41,351 nt of DNA. It comes from Nostocales cyanobacterium (GTDB lineage: Bacteria; Cyanobacteriota; Cyanobacteriia; Cyanobacteriales; Nostocaceae). The notes beneath the pieces are model-generated. The model was not told where the DNA came from. It made no database searches and saw nothing but the letters and a program-made list of their open reading frames with translations. Shown here piece by piece: positions 17,526 to 27,889 of the stretch (position 1 is the first letter of the stretch; the number at the start of each line of letters is the position of its first letter). The DNA lies in contig RDXV01000024.1 of NCBI GenBank assembly GCA_004292695.1, positions 1-41,351 on the forward strand, read 5' to 3'. A program made the position numbers and the translations under genes.

Positions 17526-18899
17526 ATGAGGATTTCAAAAGTGGAAAAAATAGCCATCATAGGATTATCTTGTCTCTTTCCAGATGCACAAAATCCTGAG
17601 CAATTTTGGCAGAATCTCAGCGCGGAAAAAGAATCAACTGCGGATATTAGCGTAACCGAATTAGGTTTAGACCCTAGCATATTTTATGATACTACCAAAG
17701 GTAAACCGGAAAAATTCTACTTTTTAAAAGGTGGATTTATTCGTAACTTTGACTTTAACCCCAAGGAATATAATTTACCAGGGGAATTTGTACAAAGTCT
17801 GGATAATACCTTTAAGTGGTCACTATATACAGCTAAACAAGCAATCATTAATAGTGGCTATTGGGGAAATGAATCTGCACTCTCTCAATGTGGCGTAATT
17901 TTAGGAACTCTTGCTTTACCAACGAAAGCATCAAATCAATTATTTGCCCCTATTTATCAGCAAACAATAGAACCGGCAATTAGTGAACTTTTACAGGAAA
18001 AAGATTTCCGTTTAGGGGGAACATTAACCGCTGCTAAAGCCTCTCCCTATAATGCGATGATTTCCGGTTTACCTGCTGCCATTATTTCCCGTGCTTTCGC
18101 ACTTTCTCACAATCATTTCTGTATAGATGCTGCCTGTTCATCATCATTTTATGCCATTAAATTAGCATCCCATTACTTACAATCTGGTAAAGCAGATTTA
18201 ATGTTAGCTGGTGCTATTAGTTGTTCAGACCCATTATTTTTAAGAATGTTATTTTCTGGAATTCAAGGATATCCAGATAATGGCATTAGTCGCCCTCTAG
18301 ATAAGACATCACGGGGCTTAATTACCTCCGAAGGCATAGGGATGGTAATGTTAAAAAGATATAGTGATGCTGTCAGAGATGGTGATAAAATCTTGGCAAC
18401 TATTTGTGGTAATGGTTTATCAAATGATGGTAAAGGTAAACATCTTCTCAGTCCTAATGCTCAAGGACAAATGACCGCCTATCAAAGAGCTTTTGACGAG
18501 GCAAAACTTGACCCTAAAATCATTAATTATTTAGAGTGCCACGCTACTGGCACTTTGTTGGGAGACACCACAGAAGCAAATTCTATTCAAGGTTTTTTTG
18601 GCAAAAATCAAGCCAACCCATTAATAGGTTCAACGAAAAATAATGTCGGACATTTGCTAGTTGCTGCTGGCATGGTAGGGATAACTAAGACAATTTTGAG
18701 TATGTCTCATAACGTTATTCCGGCAACTATTAATGTTAATGAACCAATGGGTTGTGAAGATAATGTTGTTGCACCACAAAACATTGTCAGAACTGCTACA
18801 CCTTGGACAGATAAAGAAACTAAATATGTTGGTTTAAGTGCTTTTGGATTTGGTGGTACAAACTCTCATTTAATTCTTGAAAAAGGGGAAGTCAGATAA
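17526..18899 (+). CDS. hglD: ketosynthase HglD
   Basis: 457-aa stand-alone beta-ketoacyl synthase. The triad is complete: Cys204 in IDAACSSS, the first His in LECHATGT and the second in NNVGHLLVAAG. It begins almost directly with the KS fold (EKIAIIGLSCLFPDA) and ends with AFGFGGTNSHLIL, so no other domain is attached. Start: ATG 17526 is used here, but GTG 17541 is preceded by GAGGA with 8 nt spacing (those bases lie just after the ATG) and may be the true start. hglC overlaps its stop by one base (TAATG). The active KS next to an inactive KS-like HglC suggests a KS/chain-length-factor pair as in PUFA synthases. Confidence 0.9.
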   Translation: MRISKVEKIAIIGLSCLFPDAQNPEQFWQNLSAEKESTADISVTELGLDPSIFYDTTKGKPEKFYFLKGGFIRNFDFNPKEYNLPGEFVQSLDNTFKWSLYTAKQAIINSGYWGNESALSQCGVILGTLALPTKASNQLFAPIYQQTIEPAISELLQEKDFRLGGTLTAAKASPYNAMISGLPAAIISRAFALSHNHFCIDAACSSSFYAIKLASHYLQSGKADLMLAGAISCSDPLFLRMLFSGIQGYPDNGISRPLDKTSRGLITSEGIGMVMLKRYSDAVRDGDKILATICGNGLSNDGKGKHLLSPNAQGQMTAYQRAFDEAKLDPKIINYLECHATGTLLGDTTEANSIQGFFGKNQANPLIGSTKNNVGHLLVAAGMVGITKTILSMSHNVIPATINVNEPMGCEDNVVAPQNIVRTATPWTDKETKYVGLSAFGFGGTNSHLILEKGEVR

Positions 18900-21800
18900 T
18901 GAATAATCAAGCAAAAATGGCGATTGTGGGCATGGATGCCTTCTTTGGAGAGTGTGATGGTTTAGATGCTTTTGAAAGTAGTATTTATGATGGTAAACAA
19001 CATTTTATTCCTCTTCCTGAACAAAGATGGCAAGGAATTAATGAACAGGAAAAATTACTTAAAGAGTACGGTTTAGAAACAGGAACAGCACCCAACGGCG
19101 CGTACATTCAAGATTTTGAAATTGACACTTTAGCTTATAAAATTCCCCCCAATGAGGTTGATAAACTCAATCCTCAGCAGACTTTATTATTAAAAGTTTG
19201 TGATCGCGCCCTCAAAGATGGTAACATTCAACCTAATAGTAACGTAGCAGTAATTATCGCTGCCGACACAGAATTATCTGTACACAAACTACAACAACGG
19301 TGGAATTCATCTTGGCAAATCAAAGATGGTTTAAATGCTGCTGAAATTGCCTTACCACCAGAAAAAATTGCCCAATTAGAAAACATTGTTCAAGATAGTA
19401 TTCATCATCAAGTAGATATTGGTGAATATATTAGTTATGTTGCCAATATCATGGCTAGTCGTGTATCTTCCCTGTGGAATTTTTCTGGACCATCTTTCAC
19501 CATTAGCGCAGTAGAAACTGCTACTTTTAAAGCCTTAGAATTAGCAGAAATGCTATTAGCAACTAACGAAGTAGAAGCGGTAGTTGTCGGTGCTGTTGAC
19601 TTAGCGGGTGGAGTAGAAAATGTCTTATTAAGAAGTCAATTTGGTAAATTAAATACAGGAATAAATACCCTCAGTTTTGACCAAAATGCCAACGGTTGGA
19701 ACGTGGGAGAAGGTGCAGGGGCAGTAGTTTTGCAAAGACATGATACCGCATTGCAGAATAACCAGCGCATATATGCAGTAATTGATGGTTTAAGTATCGG
19801 GCAATCTCGCTCTATGGCCATAGATGCAGATACCATCAGCCAAGTCTGCAAACAGACATTTAAACAAGCTGGTATTACCCCCCAGGAAATCAACTATTTA
19901 GAAGTCTGCGGTAGCGGTATATCCACAGAGGATGAAGCAGAAATTCAAGGAATGTTACAGGCTTATCCATCCGTAGGCGATGGTTTACACTGTGCCATTG
20001 GTAGCGTTAAAGCTAATATTGGTCATACTTTTGTAGCTTCTGGTATTGCCAGTTTAATTAAAACTGCCCTCAGTCTCTACTATAAATATATACCAGCCAC
20101 CCCGAATTGGTCTGGTGTGAAAACACCGCAAGTATGGGAAGGGAGTCCTTTCTATGTTGCTACGGAGTCACGGCCTTGGTTTTTACAAAAAGAGGTAAAA
20201 TGTCGAATTTCTGCCATCAATAGTATAGGTTGTGATGGTTCATTTGCTCATGTAATTTTATCAGAAGAAACTCAACAAGAAGAACGCCAAAGCAGATATT
20301 TAGAATCACGTCCTTATCATCTTTTCCCCATTCCTGGAAACGATGAAACCAGCTTATTAACGGCATTAAATCGCCTAGAAAAAACCATTGAAAATGCCGA
20401 ATGTATGGCTACAGTTGCCAGTCAAACATTTAGCGAATATCAAAAAAATACCGCTTCTCAATATCTATTATCTATCACCGGGCGTAACCAGCAAGAAATC
20501 CTTAAACAAATCAACTCCGCTAAAAAAGGTGTAACTAATGCCTTCATAAATGGTAAAGATTGGCTAACTCCTGTTGGTAGTTATTTCACACCTAAACCAT
20601 TAGGAAAAAATGGAGAAATAGCCTTTGTTTATCCCGCTGCTGTCAATACTTATGTAGGTATTGGTAGAACATTATTCCGGTTATTTCCTAAAGCCTTCGA
20701 TGACGTAATTATTAAAAGTCTGTACAAACGAGCAGCAGATGTAGAAAAGTTAGTATTTCCCCGCAACTTGAAAAAACTAACTACCAGGGAATTAGAAACA
20801 TTAGAAAAGAAATTGTTAGATGATTCCCTGGCTATGTTTGAAGCAGAAATGCTCTTTACCAGATTTATCACCACCATCATTAGCGAAGACTTTAAAATTC
20901 AACCCAAATATATCTTTGGATACAGTTTAGGTGAAACCAGTATGATGGTTGCCCAAGGAGTTTGGAGCGACTTTTATCAAGGAAGTAATACCTTTAACTC
21001 TTCATCATTATTTAGTGAGAGATTATCAGGACAAAAAAATGCAGTTAGAGAGTATTGGGGAATAACAAAAACATCTGATAATCATGGAAAAAACCTGTGG
21101 GTAAACTATGTTTTAATGGCAACACCTGAGCAAGTTAGAGAAGTTTTAAAAACAGAAAAACGGGTTTATCTCACCCAAATTAACACCCCAGAAGAAGTAT
21201 TAATTGCCGGTGAACCATTAGCCTGTGAACAAGTAATTAAAAAACTCGGATGTAACGCTTTTCCTGCACCATTTGACCATGTAATTCACGCCCCAGCAAT
21301 GGAGTCAGAATATCCAGAACTATTCCGACTCAACAACTTACCAGCCCAAAAAATCCCCGGAGTTACCTGTTATTCCGCCGCAGAATATCAACCAATCACC
21401 TTAGAAAGTGAAACAATTGCCCATAATATTGCCAAAGGATTATGTCAACAATTAGACTTTCCCCGCTTAGTAAATCGAGTATATAAAGACGGTGCAAAAG
21501 TATTTATTGAAGCAGGAGCAGGAGGCATTTGTTCACGGTGGATAGATAAAATTTTGGGAAATCAAGAACACATTACCGTATCATTAAATCGTCGGGGTAT
21601 AGATGACCATACATCAATAGTCAAAGCTTTAGCAAAACTGCTCAGTCATGGAGTAAAATTAGACATTTCACACCTATATAACTTGCAACTAGCAACAACA
21701 AAAAATCACAAAGCTACACTCAGAAAAGTAACCCTTGGTGGTAAATCTATCACTGCGGAAATACTCAAACCAGAACACCGTCAAATCTTCCAAACAGATA

Positions 21801-22201
21801 CCAATAAAAAAGCAGAAGCAACCACAAACCACCAAGAGTATAAACAAGAGCATCAAATTATTAACTCACTCAAACCAGCTTATCAAATTCAACCAGAAAG
21901 TATTTACTCACAACCAGAAAAACCGGTTACAAAACCGCTCATGGATAACCGTTTAAAATCTGAAAAACCACTAAACTCTTCAGAATTACCTTGCACCCAA
22001 AAACCAGCAACACTGACATATAAACTACAAATGAACGATTTAAAAATAGAGCAGTATCAAAAACTGACCAACAACAACGCCAAATTAACAAAAGCACACA
22101 CCAACTTCTTAGAAGCAAGAAAAGACTTCAGTCAACAAATGAGCGAAATAATTCAAATGCAACTAGCTTGCGCTCAAAACCTACTGCAAAAAGAGAAATA
22201 A
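18899..22201 (+). CDS. hglC: KS-like (chain-length-factor type) plus acyltransferase subunit HglC
   Basis: 1100 aa. The N-terminal KS fold (about 5-455) lacks the catalytic Cys: the motif reads ISAVETATF with Glu206 in its place. The first His is Cys337 (EVCGSGIS), while the second His motif (NIGHTFVASG) remains. This is the pattern of a chain-length factor rather than a condensing enzyme. From about 565 there is a PfaB-like AT: IAFVYPAAVNTYVGIG and Ser676 in GYSLGE. The linker after about 950 is polar. The last 60 residues repeat the helical motif seen twice in HglE (H-x-x-F-L ... D-F ... I-I-Q). It is coupled to hglD by a one-base overlap, consistent with equimolar KS and CLF-like subunits. 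In PfaC the order is KS-CLF-DH-DH; here KS and CLF are on separate chains. Confidence 0.88.
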   Translation: MNNQAKMAIVGMDAFFGECDGLDAFESSIYDGKQHFIPLPEQRWQGINEQEKLLKEYGLETGTAPNGAYIQDFEIDTLAYKIPPNEVDKLNPQQTLLLKVCDRALKDGNIQPNSNVAVIIAADTELSVHKLQQRWNSSWQIKDGLNAAEIALPPEKIAQLENIVQDSIHHQVDIGEYISYVANIMASRVSSLWNFSGPSFTISAVETATFKALELAEMLLATNEVEAVVVGAVDLAGGVENVLLRSQFGKLNTGINTLSFDQNANGWNVGEGAGAVVLQRHDTALQNNQRIYAVIDGLSIGQSRSMAIDADTISQVCKQTFKQAGITPQEINYLEVCGSGISTEDEAEIQGMLQAYPSVGDGLHCAIGSVKANIGHTFVASGIASLIKTALSLYYKYIPATPNWSGVKTPQVWEGSPFYVATESRPWFLQKEVKCRISAINSIGCDGSFAHVILSEETQQEERQSRYLESRPYHLFPIPGNDETSLLTALNRLEKTIENAECMATVASQTFSEYQKNTASQYLLSITGRNQQEILKQINSAKKGVTNAFINGKDWLTPVGSYFTPKPLGKNGEIAFVYPAAVNTYVGIGRTLFRLFPKAFDDVIIKSLYKRAADVEKLVFPRNLKKLTTRELETLEKKLLDDSLAMFEAEMLFTRFITTIISEDFKIQPKYIFGYSLGETSMMVAQGVWSDFYQGSNTFNSSSLFSERLSGQKNAVREYWGITKTSDNHGKNLWVNYVLMATPEQVREVLKTEKRVYLTQINTPEEVLIAGEPLACEQVIKKLGCNAFPAPFDHVIHAPAMESEYPELFRLNNLPAQKIPGVTCYSAAEYQPITLESETIAHNIAKGLCQQLDFPRLVNRVYKDGAKVFIEAGAGGICSRWIDKILGNQEHITVSLNRRGIDDHTSIVKALAKLLSHGVKLDISHLYNLQLATTKNHKATLRKVTLGGKSITAEILKPEHRQIFQTDTNKKAEATTNHQEYKQEHQIINSLKPAYQIQPESIYSQPEKPVTKPLMDNRLKSEKPLNSSELPCTQKPATLTYKLQMNDLKIEQYQKLTNNNAKLTKAHTNFLEARKDFSQQMSEIIQMQLACAQNLLQKEK

Positions 22202-22384
22202 CAGCAATTTCAATAATGTTGACAACAGATATTTAATAGGTAAGGGTTTAGTCTCCTTACCCCATCAAAATAGTTGTCTTATTTATTGAACAATCAAAAA
22301 TTTTCAATTCTTACTCTCTGCAACTTTGCAGGAGAATGTAATTCCAAAACCTACTAACACTGAGTAACTAAGGAAAAACCTACC

Positions 22385-24055
22385 GTGACAACATTCAATA
22401 CGGTACTCAACAAACCCCATAATGGACTCATATTCTCCAACTTTTCCCAACTTCAAACCCAAACTTGGAGAGGAGGAATAGAATGTATCGCATTTGAACA
22501 AAACGCCATCAAAGAAAAATTACTCACCCTAGAAAAACCCTGTCATATAGTTAAAATAGCAGGTAACATTGGTGCAACAAATGATGGATATTTAACCCCA
22601 AATAACAATATTCAATCTGAAGCTACAGAACTATTAATATCACTGCCAGCATTAAGCATACAACAATTTGGCGACACTAATTTTCTTAAAGACCATCAAG
22701 TTAAATTTGCCTACATGACAGGTGCAATGGCGGGTGGAATTGCATCAGAAGAGATGATAATTGCTCTGGGAAAACAGCAAATTTTAGGTTCTTTTGGTGC
22801 TGGTGGTTTACCTCCAGAAAGACTAGAAACAGCTATTAAAAATATCCAAGCTGCTCTACCAAATGGTCCTTATTGTTTTAACTTAATTCACAGTCCTAAT
22901 GAACTATCCATAGAAAGAAAAGCTGTAGAATTATATCTCAAATATGGCGTTACTACCGTAGAAGCATCTGCATTTTTAGACTTAACTCCTAATATTGTTT
23001 ATTATCGCATTGCCGGATTAAGTTTAAACTCTAATCATCAAATAGAAATTAAAAATAAAGTCATTGCCAAAATTTCTCGGCGGGAAGTTGCCACCAAATT
23101 TATGCAGCCACCCCCAGAAAAAATGGTTAAGGAATTACTGGAACAAGGACTAATTACGGAACTACAAGCTACATTAGCCAGCAAAATTTCTATGGCTGAT
23201 GATATTACTGTAGAAGCTGATTCTGGTGGTCATACAGATAATCGTCCTCTGGTATGTTTACTACCTTCAATTGTTAGTTTAAGGGACGAAATTCAAGCTA
23301 AATATAATTACGAAAAACCCATAAGAATTGGAGTTGCTGGAGGAATTAGTACACCGGAATCAGCCCTAGCTGCTTTTATGATGGGTGCAGCTTATATTGT
23401 TACTGGTTCTGTCAATCAATCCTGTATTGAATCGGGTGCTTGTGCATATACCAAAAAACTATTAGCACAGGCAGAAATGGCGGATATGATGATGGCACCA
23501 GCAGCTGATATGTTTGAAATGGGAGTTAAATTACAAGTCTTAAAACGGGGAACAATGTTTCCCATGCGGGCGCAAAAACTCTATGAATTATACCGTACTT
23601 ATGACTCCATTGAAGATATTCCTGTAGCGGAAAGAGAGAAGTTAGAAAAACAAATCTTCCGTAAAACTATCGCCGAAGTTTGGGAGGGAACAGCCGCCTA
23701 TTTATCACAGAAAAACCCAGAAAAATTGGGTAAAGCTGTGAATAATCCTAAACTAAAAATGGCGTTAATTTTTCGTTGGTATTTAGGTTTATCTTCCCGA
23801 TGGTCTAGTAGTGGTGAAAAAGGTAGAGAAGTAGATTATCAAATTTGGTGCGGTCCTGCTATGGGCAGTTTTAACGACTGGGTGCGTGGTACTTATTTAG
23901 CAGCACCTGAAAACCGTCATGTTGTTGATGTTGCCCATCACATTATGTTAGGAACTGCCTTTTTATATCGTATTCAAAACTTAAAGTTTCAGGGTTTACA
24001 ACTGCCTAGTTTCTATAGTCAATATCGCCCAGTTAATCCTACATTGGAGATGTAA
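22385..24055 (+). CDS. hglA: PfaD-like enoyl reductase HglA
   Basis: 556-aa FMN-dependent TIM-barrel protein of the PfaD/2-nitropropane dioxygenase-like family, the trans-acting enoyl reductase of PUFA-type synthases. Visible are [16 protein letters not shown] near residue 115, [15 protein letters not shown], the catalytic-type [11 protein letters not shown] with His283, and the phosphate-binding [18 protein letters not shown]. The start is GTG 22385, preceded by AGGAAAA. It lies 183 bp after hglC and ends 2 bp before hglB. Full saturation of the glycolipid chain would need such a reductase at each cycle. The hglA name follows PCC 7120 order (recalled). Confidence 0.88.
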   Translation: MTTFNTVLNKPHNGLIFSNFSQLQTQTWRGGIECIAFEQNAIKEKLLTLEKPCHIVKIAGNIGATNDGYLTPNNNIQSEATELLISLPALSIQQFGDTNFLKDHQVKFAYMTGAMAGGIASEEMIIALGKQQILGSFGAGGLPPERLETAIKNIQAALPNGPYCFNLIHSPNELSIERKAVELYLKYGVTTVEASAFLDLTPNIVYYRIAGLSLNSNHQIEIKNKVIAKISRREVATKFMQPPPEKMVKELLEQGLITELQATLASKISMADDITVEADSGGHTDNRPLVCLLPSIVSLRDEIQAKYNYEKPIRIGVAGGISTPESALAAFMMGAAYIVTGSVNQSCIESGACAYTKKLLAQAEMADMMMAPAADMFEMGVKLQVLKRGTMFPMRAQKLYELYRTYDSIEDIPVAEREKLEKQIFRKTIAEVWEGTAAYLSQKNPEKLGKAVNNPKLKMALIFRWYLGLSSRWSSSGEKGREVDYQIWCGPAMGSFNDWVRGTYLAAPENRHVVDVAHHIMLGTAFLYRIQNLKFQGLQLPSFYSQYRPVNPTLEM

Positions 24056-24057
24056 AA

Positions 24058-25551
24058 ATGAGTTTAAAAACTACCTATTCTGCTGTACAAATTCAAGAGT
24101 TTATGGTGTCTAATTTGGCAGAAGTGCTAGAGACAACACCGGAAGAAATAGATGTCAATGAACATTTAGAAAATTATGGTTTGGACTCTGCCCAAGCTAT
24201 GGTAATTATTAGTAAGTTGGAAAATTTACTAGGTTTTAAACCTTCTCCTGTGTTGTTGTGGCACTATCCCACAATTGCCAAACTTGCTCAACGTTTATCA
24301 GAAGAAAATCCAGGTAAATCTAGTACAGAAGAAAGTAAGATTGTAGCACCATTTTTAGATTTAGGTGCAGAAGTTGTATTAGATGCCAATATTATCCCAA
24401 TGGGTAATAATAAAATTGATGTTACTAATCCCAAGAACATCTTTTTAACAGGGGGGACTGGTTATCTAGGTGCATTTATTATCAAGGAATTGTTAGCAGA
24501 AACCCAAGCAAATATTTACTGTTTGGTACGTGCAAATAATGTCACAGAAGCCAAAAGTAAATTAGAAAAAAACCTCCAGCAATATGCAATTTGGGATGAT
24601 AAATATAGTCAAAGAATCATTCCAGTTGTCGGTGATTTAGCCCAACCACTTTTAGGGATTAGTGAATCAGAATTTACAGAATTATCTACTAACATTGACA
24701 CCATTTATCACAGTGCTGCTTTGCTGAATTATGTTTATCCTTATTCAGCATTAAAAACAGCTAATGTGTTAGGAACTCAGGAAGTTATTAGGTTAGCTTG
24801 CCAGAACAAAATTAAACCTTTACATTACGTTTCTAGTGTGGCTGTTTTTGAATCTAATGCTTACGCTGGTAAGGTAGTTAAAGAACAGGATAGTTTTGAT
24901 GATTGGCAAGGTATTTTCTTAGGTTATTCCCAAACAAAATGGGTAGCTGAAAAGTTAGTAAAAATTGCCGGAGAGAGAGGATTACCAATTACAATCTACA
25001 GACCACCTTTAATTGCTGGAGATAGCAAAACTGGCATTTGTAACACCCATGATTTCATTAATTTAATGATTAAAGGTTGCTTACAAATGGGGTCTTTTCC
25101 TGATGTAGATTATATGCTGGATATGTCCCCTGTGGATTATGTTAGTAAAGCTGTTGTTTACTTATCTAAACAGGAAAAATCCATTGGTCAGGCTTTCCAT
25201 TTGCAACATCCTCAACCAGCTTCTTTAAAATCTTTGGTGGAGTGGATACGCACTTTTGGCTTCAAATTAGAAATGATTCCTTATCAACAATGGCAAGATG
25301 ATTTAATCAATAATGTCACTGATAAAGAGAATCCATTATACACCCTCAAACCATTTTTATTAGAACGTTGGTCTGATGAACAAATCACTATTCCTGATTT
25401 GTATTTGCAAGCCAGAAGACCCATTATTAGCTGTGAAGAAACCTTAAAAGCACTGCAAGGAAGTTCTATAGTTTGCCCTGAAATTGACTCACAATTATTG
25501 CTTACTTACACTTCCTATTTAATGCAAACAGGTTTCCTCAGTTTGGTTTAA
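24058..25551 (+). CDS. hglB: ACP-thioester reductase HglB (HetM)
   Basis: 497 aa. An N-terminal carrier domain (about 8-82) has phosphopantetheine Ser44 in GLDSAQAM. It is followed by a thioester reductase of the extended SDR type: NADPH turn TGGTGYLG (131-138), CLVRANN, and the catalytic YSQTK (Tyr290, Lys294). Such domains release an acyl chain from the carrier as aldehyde or alcohol, which matches the fatty alcohol needed for heterocyst glycolipid. Known as hetM or hglB in PCC 7120. It follows hglA with a 2-bp gap, so the two are co-translated. It ends the polyketide synthase run; a 174-bp spacer with its own promoter-like element follows. Confidence 0.92.
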   Translation: MSLKTTYSAVQIQEFMVSNLAEVLETTPEEIDVNEHLENYGLDSAQAMVIISKLENLLGFKPSPVLLWHYPTIAKLAQRLSEENPGKSSTEESKIVAPFLDLGAEVVLDANIIPMGNNKIDVTNPKNIFLTGGTGYLGAFIIKELLAETQANIYCLVRANNVTEAKSKLEKNLQQYAIWDDKYSQRIIPVVGDLAQPLLGISESEFTELSTNIDTIYHSAALLNYVYPYSALKTANVLGTQEVIRLACQNKIKPLHYVSSVAVFESNAYAGKVVKEQDSFDDWQGIFLGYSQTKWVAEKLVKIAGERGLPITIYRPPLIAGDSKTGICNTHDFINLMIKGCLQMGSFPDVDYMLDMSPVDYVSKAVVYLSKQEKSIGQAFHLQHPQPASLKSLVEWIRTFGFKLEMIPYQQWQDDLINNVTDKENPLYTLKPFLLERWSDEQITIPDLYLQARRPIISCEETLKALQGSSIVCPEIDSQLLLTYTSYLMQTGFLSLV

Positions 25552-25693
25552 TTTTTAAGCATTGCTGATTAAAAGTAAGGGATTTATTTTAGTTATTTTT
25601 TAAGTCTCATACTTCAATTCAGCGATGCCAATTTATAACCAAATTCTGGTAGTTTTATCTTTATTAATTATCAGGATAGCATCATTAATTTGC

Positions 25694-25699
25694 TATAAT
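25694..25699 (+). promoter_or_regulatory. candidate -10 box for the SDR gene
   Basis: A perfect TATAAT 26 bp before the SDR start codon. No good -35 is seen at 16-18 bp. It would give a leader of about 20 nt. Confidence 0.4.
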
Positions 25700-25725
25700 A
25701 TTAGGGGAATATCACCATTTTTGAT

Positions 25726-26529
25726 ATGCAAATCCAAACTCAAACACAATGTAAAGAAACTGCTTTAATTACCGGAGCAGCTAGTGGAATTGGCTACCAA
25801 TTAGCTTATATTTTTGCAGCAGAAAATTATAACCTAGTTTTGGTAGACAGGAATGAGTTTAAATTGCTGGAAATTGCTATTGATTTTAAGGAGAAATTTC
25901 ATACGCTGGTGAAAACTATAGTCAAAGATTTATCTGTTCCTTCATCTTCAGAAGAAATCTTTACAGAATTGCAACAAGACCATATTAAAGTTGATGTTTT
26001 AGTTAATAATGCTGGCTTTGGAACTTATGGTTTGTTTAATGAAACTAACATCATCGCCGAATTAGAAATGCTGCAAGTCAATTTAGTTTGTTTAACCCAT
26101 TTAACTAAATTGTTTCTCAAAGATATGGTCAAGCAAGGTAGAGGTAAAATATTAAATGTTGCGTCTGCTGCGGCTTTTCAACCTGGTCCATTAATGGCAG
26201 TTTATTTTGCTAGTAAAGCCTATGTTTTATCTTTTTCTGAAGCTATCGCTAATGAATTAGAGAATACAGGTGTAAAAGTAACCGTTTTGTGTCCAGGTTC
26301 AACAGTTTCTGCATTTCATGAACGCACAGGAATGGCAGATTCTAAATTGTTGAAAGGCAAAAATATGATGGATGCTAAAACTGTAGCCCAAATGGGATAT
26401 TATGGGTTAATGCGAGGGCAAACAATTGTTATTCCTGGATTAGTAAATCAAATTCTCGCTAAACTTGTAGGATTTTTTCCCAGAAGTTGGGTGACAAAAG
26501 TTGTGAGAAGTATGCAGGAAGATAAATAG
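25726..26529 (+). CDS. short-chain dehydrogenase at the hetN position
   Basis: 267-aa classical SDR: TGAASGIG (16-23), VNNAG, and the triad Ser147, Tyr160, Lys164 in YFASK. Overall wording (DLSVPSS, FLKDMVKQGRGK, VTVLCPGS) is closer to DltE-like SDRs than to HetN of PCC 7120 as I remember it. HetN carries an RGSGR pentapeptide needed for its heterocyst-suppressing signal; the aligned stretch here is QGRGK (137-141). So this is a ketoreductase-type enzyme in hetN's usual place after hglB/hetM, and whether it inhibits patterning is doubtful. It may act in lipid synthesis. No hetI (phosphopantetheinyl transferase) gene follows. Confidence 0.8.
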   Translation: MQIQTQTQCKETALITGAASGIGYQLAYIFAAENYNLVLVDRNEFKLLEIAIDFKEKFHTLVKTIVKDLSVPSSSEEIFTELQQDHIKVDVLVNNAGFGTYGLFNETNIIAELEMLQVNLVCLTHLTKLFLKDMVKQGRGKILNVASAAAFQPGPLMAVYFASKAYVLSFSEAIANELENTGVKVTVLCPGSTVSAFHERTGMADSKLLKGKNMMDAKTVAQMGYYGLMRGQTIVIPGLVNQILAKLVGFFPRSWVTKVVRSMQEDK

Positions 26530-26581
26530 TATTTATGTAGGAATTCAGGAGTCAGGAGTCAGAATTCAGAAGATAAAAGAT

Positions 26582-26608
26582 GAGGAAAAAAATTTATTAT
26601 TTTTCCTC
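26582..26608. terminator. bidirectional terminator
   Basis: GAGGAAAAA (26582-26590), a 9-nt loop, then TTTTTCCTC (26600-26608): a perfect 9-bp stem with A/T tracts, between two convergent genes. Confidence 0.7.
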
Positions 26609-26629
26609 TTTCATTCTATTTATTGAAGA

Positions 26630-27730
26630 TTAATCTTTATAATCTTTATGATCTCTATGATCTTGATTATCTTTATTTCCTGACTCATTCATAGTGTGAC
26701 GTTTAAACCCGGAATATCCACCATTTGTAAACCAATATTCCCAAGTTCCACCTTTAGCATCTGACCAATTATTTAAGTCAAAATGTCCACTTCCTTCCGG
26801 TGTTCCGGCAATTCTATATACTTTTACCGCTTTACCATTATTATTCCAAATTAATGGTTTATCCCGTTCCACTTGTTCAGGTAATGTACCATTTGTTTGT
26901 AAAAAATAGGCATCTTGTCCTTTATTTTCCCCATTACCAAATACTTTAGCAATACCCTTTTCATCAATAGCAACAAAAGCACCTTCTTCTAAACCAATTG
27001 CAAATACACCAAGACGGTTAGTATCATAAACAACCCTAGCTAATAACCCAAAAATTCTCCCATATCTGGTTTCGGGATTATTACGATTAACCCTATCTAA
27101 ATGGGTGTCAGTAATTACGTTTTTTAGATAGGGAACTCTGATAAAATCACTGCGGTAAATATCCTTGGTATTGTGATGAAAGGGATTATTTAAAATTTCT
27201 GAACTGATGATACCCCGATGGGAAGGTACATAATAATAATCTCCCAAAATTGCCATACCTGCGCTAGTTCCAGCAATGGGAATCTTTTTTTTATTAATTA
27301 AATGATTTAGTTCATCTTCTACCTTTGTTCCTTCCCAATAATCTTCATAAGCATTTTGATCACCACCTGCTATAAATATTGCGTCTGCTTCCCGTAAATA
27401 TTCAATCACTTCTGGATCATCCGCTGCATCCCGACTATCAATAGAAAGTTCCGCAGCAGAGTTAATTAAGTCTCGATAATATTCACACACCCAGTCCGCT
27501 TGTTTGCCAATTCCCCCGGTTCTTAAAATTAATAAATTACCTTTATCAGCACGTTTCAAAAACCATTTTGTTGCCGCATCTTCTCCAGATTTTTTACCCT
27601 CTGCACCACCAATTAATAAAATGCCAGAAGTGGGTTTAGCTGATGTTTTTTCCCATCTTCCACATTCTCTTAAATAGTCAAATTCTCTGTCAGAGTCTAT
27701 CTCAAAGTCTCGTCTGGACATAAACATCAC
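26630..27730 (-). CDS. cyanophycinase-like serine peptidase (S51)
   Basis: 366 aa. It shows the S51 cyanophycinase pattern: GILLIGGAEGKKSGED (substrate loop, near 36), DAIFIAGGDQNAYEDYW, nucleophile Ser156 in GTSAGMA, and His210 in TDTHLDRVNR followed by RYGRIFGLLARVV. Cyanophycinase cleaves the Arg-Asp polymer stored in heterocyst polar plugs and vegetative cells into dipeptides. The Ser-His distance is larger than I recall for Synechocystis CphB, and the N-terminus is extended, so it may be a paralogue rather than the main CphB. The last 15 residues (GNKDNQDHRDHKDYKD-type) are polar and encoded by a short direct repeat (about 26637-26677), which suggests the C-terminus has grown into repeat DNA. 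Confidence 0.82.
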   Translation of the reverse strand: MMFMSRRDFEIDSDREFDYLRECGRWEKTSAKPTSGILLIGGAEGKKSGEDAATKWFLKRADKGNLLILRTGGIGKQADWVCEYYRDLINSAAELSIDSRDAADDPEVIEYLREADAIFIAGGDQNAYEDYWEGTKVEDELNHLINKKKIPIAGTSAGMAILGDYYYVPSHRGIISSEILNNPFHHNTKDIYRSDFIRVPYLKNVITDTHLDRVNRNNPETRYGRIFGLLARVVYDTNRLGVFAIGLEEGAFVAIDEKGIAKVFGNGENKGQDAYFLQTNGTLPEQVERDKPLIWNNNGKAVKVYRIAGTPEGSGHFDLNNWSDAKGGTWEYWFTNGGYSGFKRHTMNESGNKDNQDHRDHKDYKD

Positions 27731-27889
27731 CTTTACTACTTATAGAGAATGACAAATATTGATGATTTTTTATGTTCAAATAATACTTTTTTATATAAAA
27801 TTAATGAAATGATTTTGTCTGAATTAGGATAATCAGGATTATGGGATTTTCAGGATGAAAATAGGTATTTCATCCTTACTTAATTAACG
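27731..27889. other. spacer with dispersed repeat
   Basis: Holds a TCTGAATTAGGATAATCAGGATT-type segment (27819-27841) resembling a common cyanobacterial dispersed repeat. No gene is seen. Confidence 0.5.

Noticed and set aside
25726-26529. Calling the SDR hetN outright
   Set aside because: Position fits, but the RGSGR pentapeptide is absent and the sequence resembles DltE-type SDRs more.
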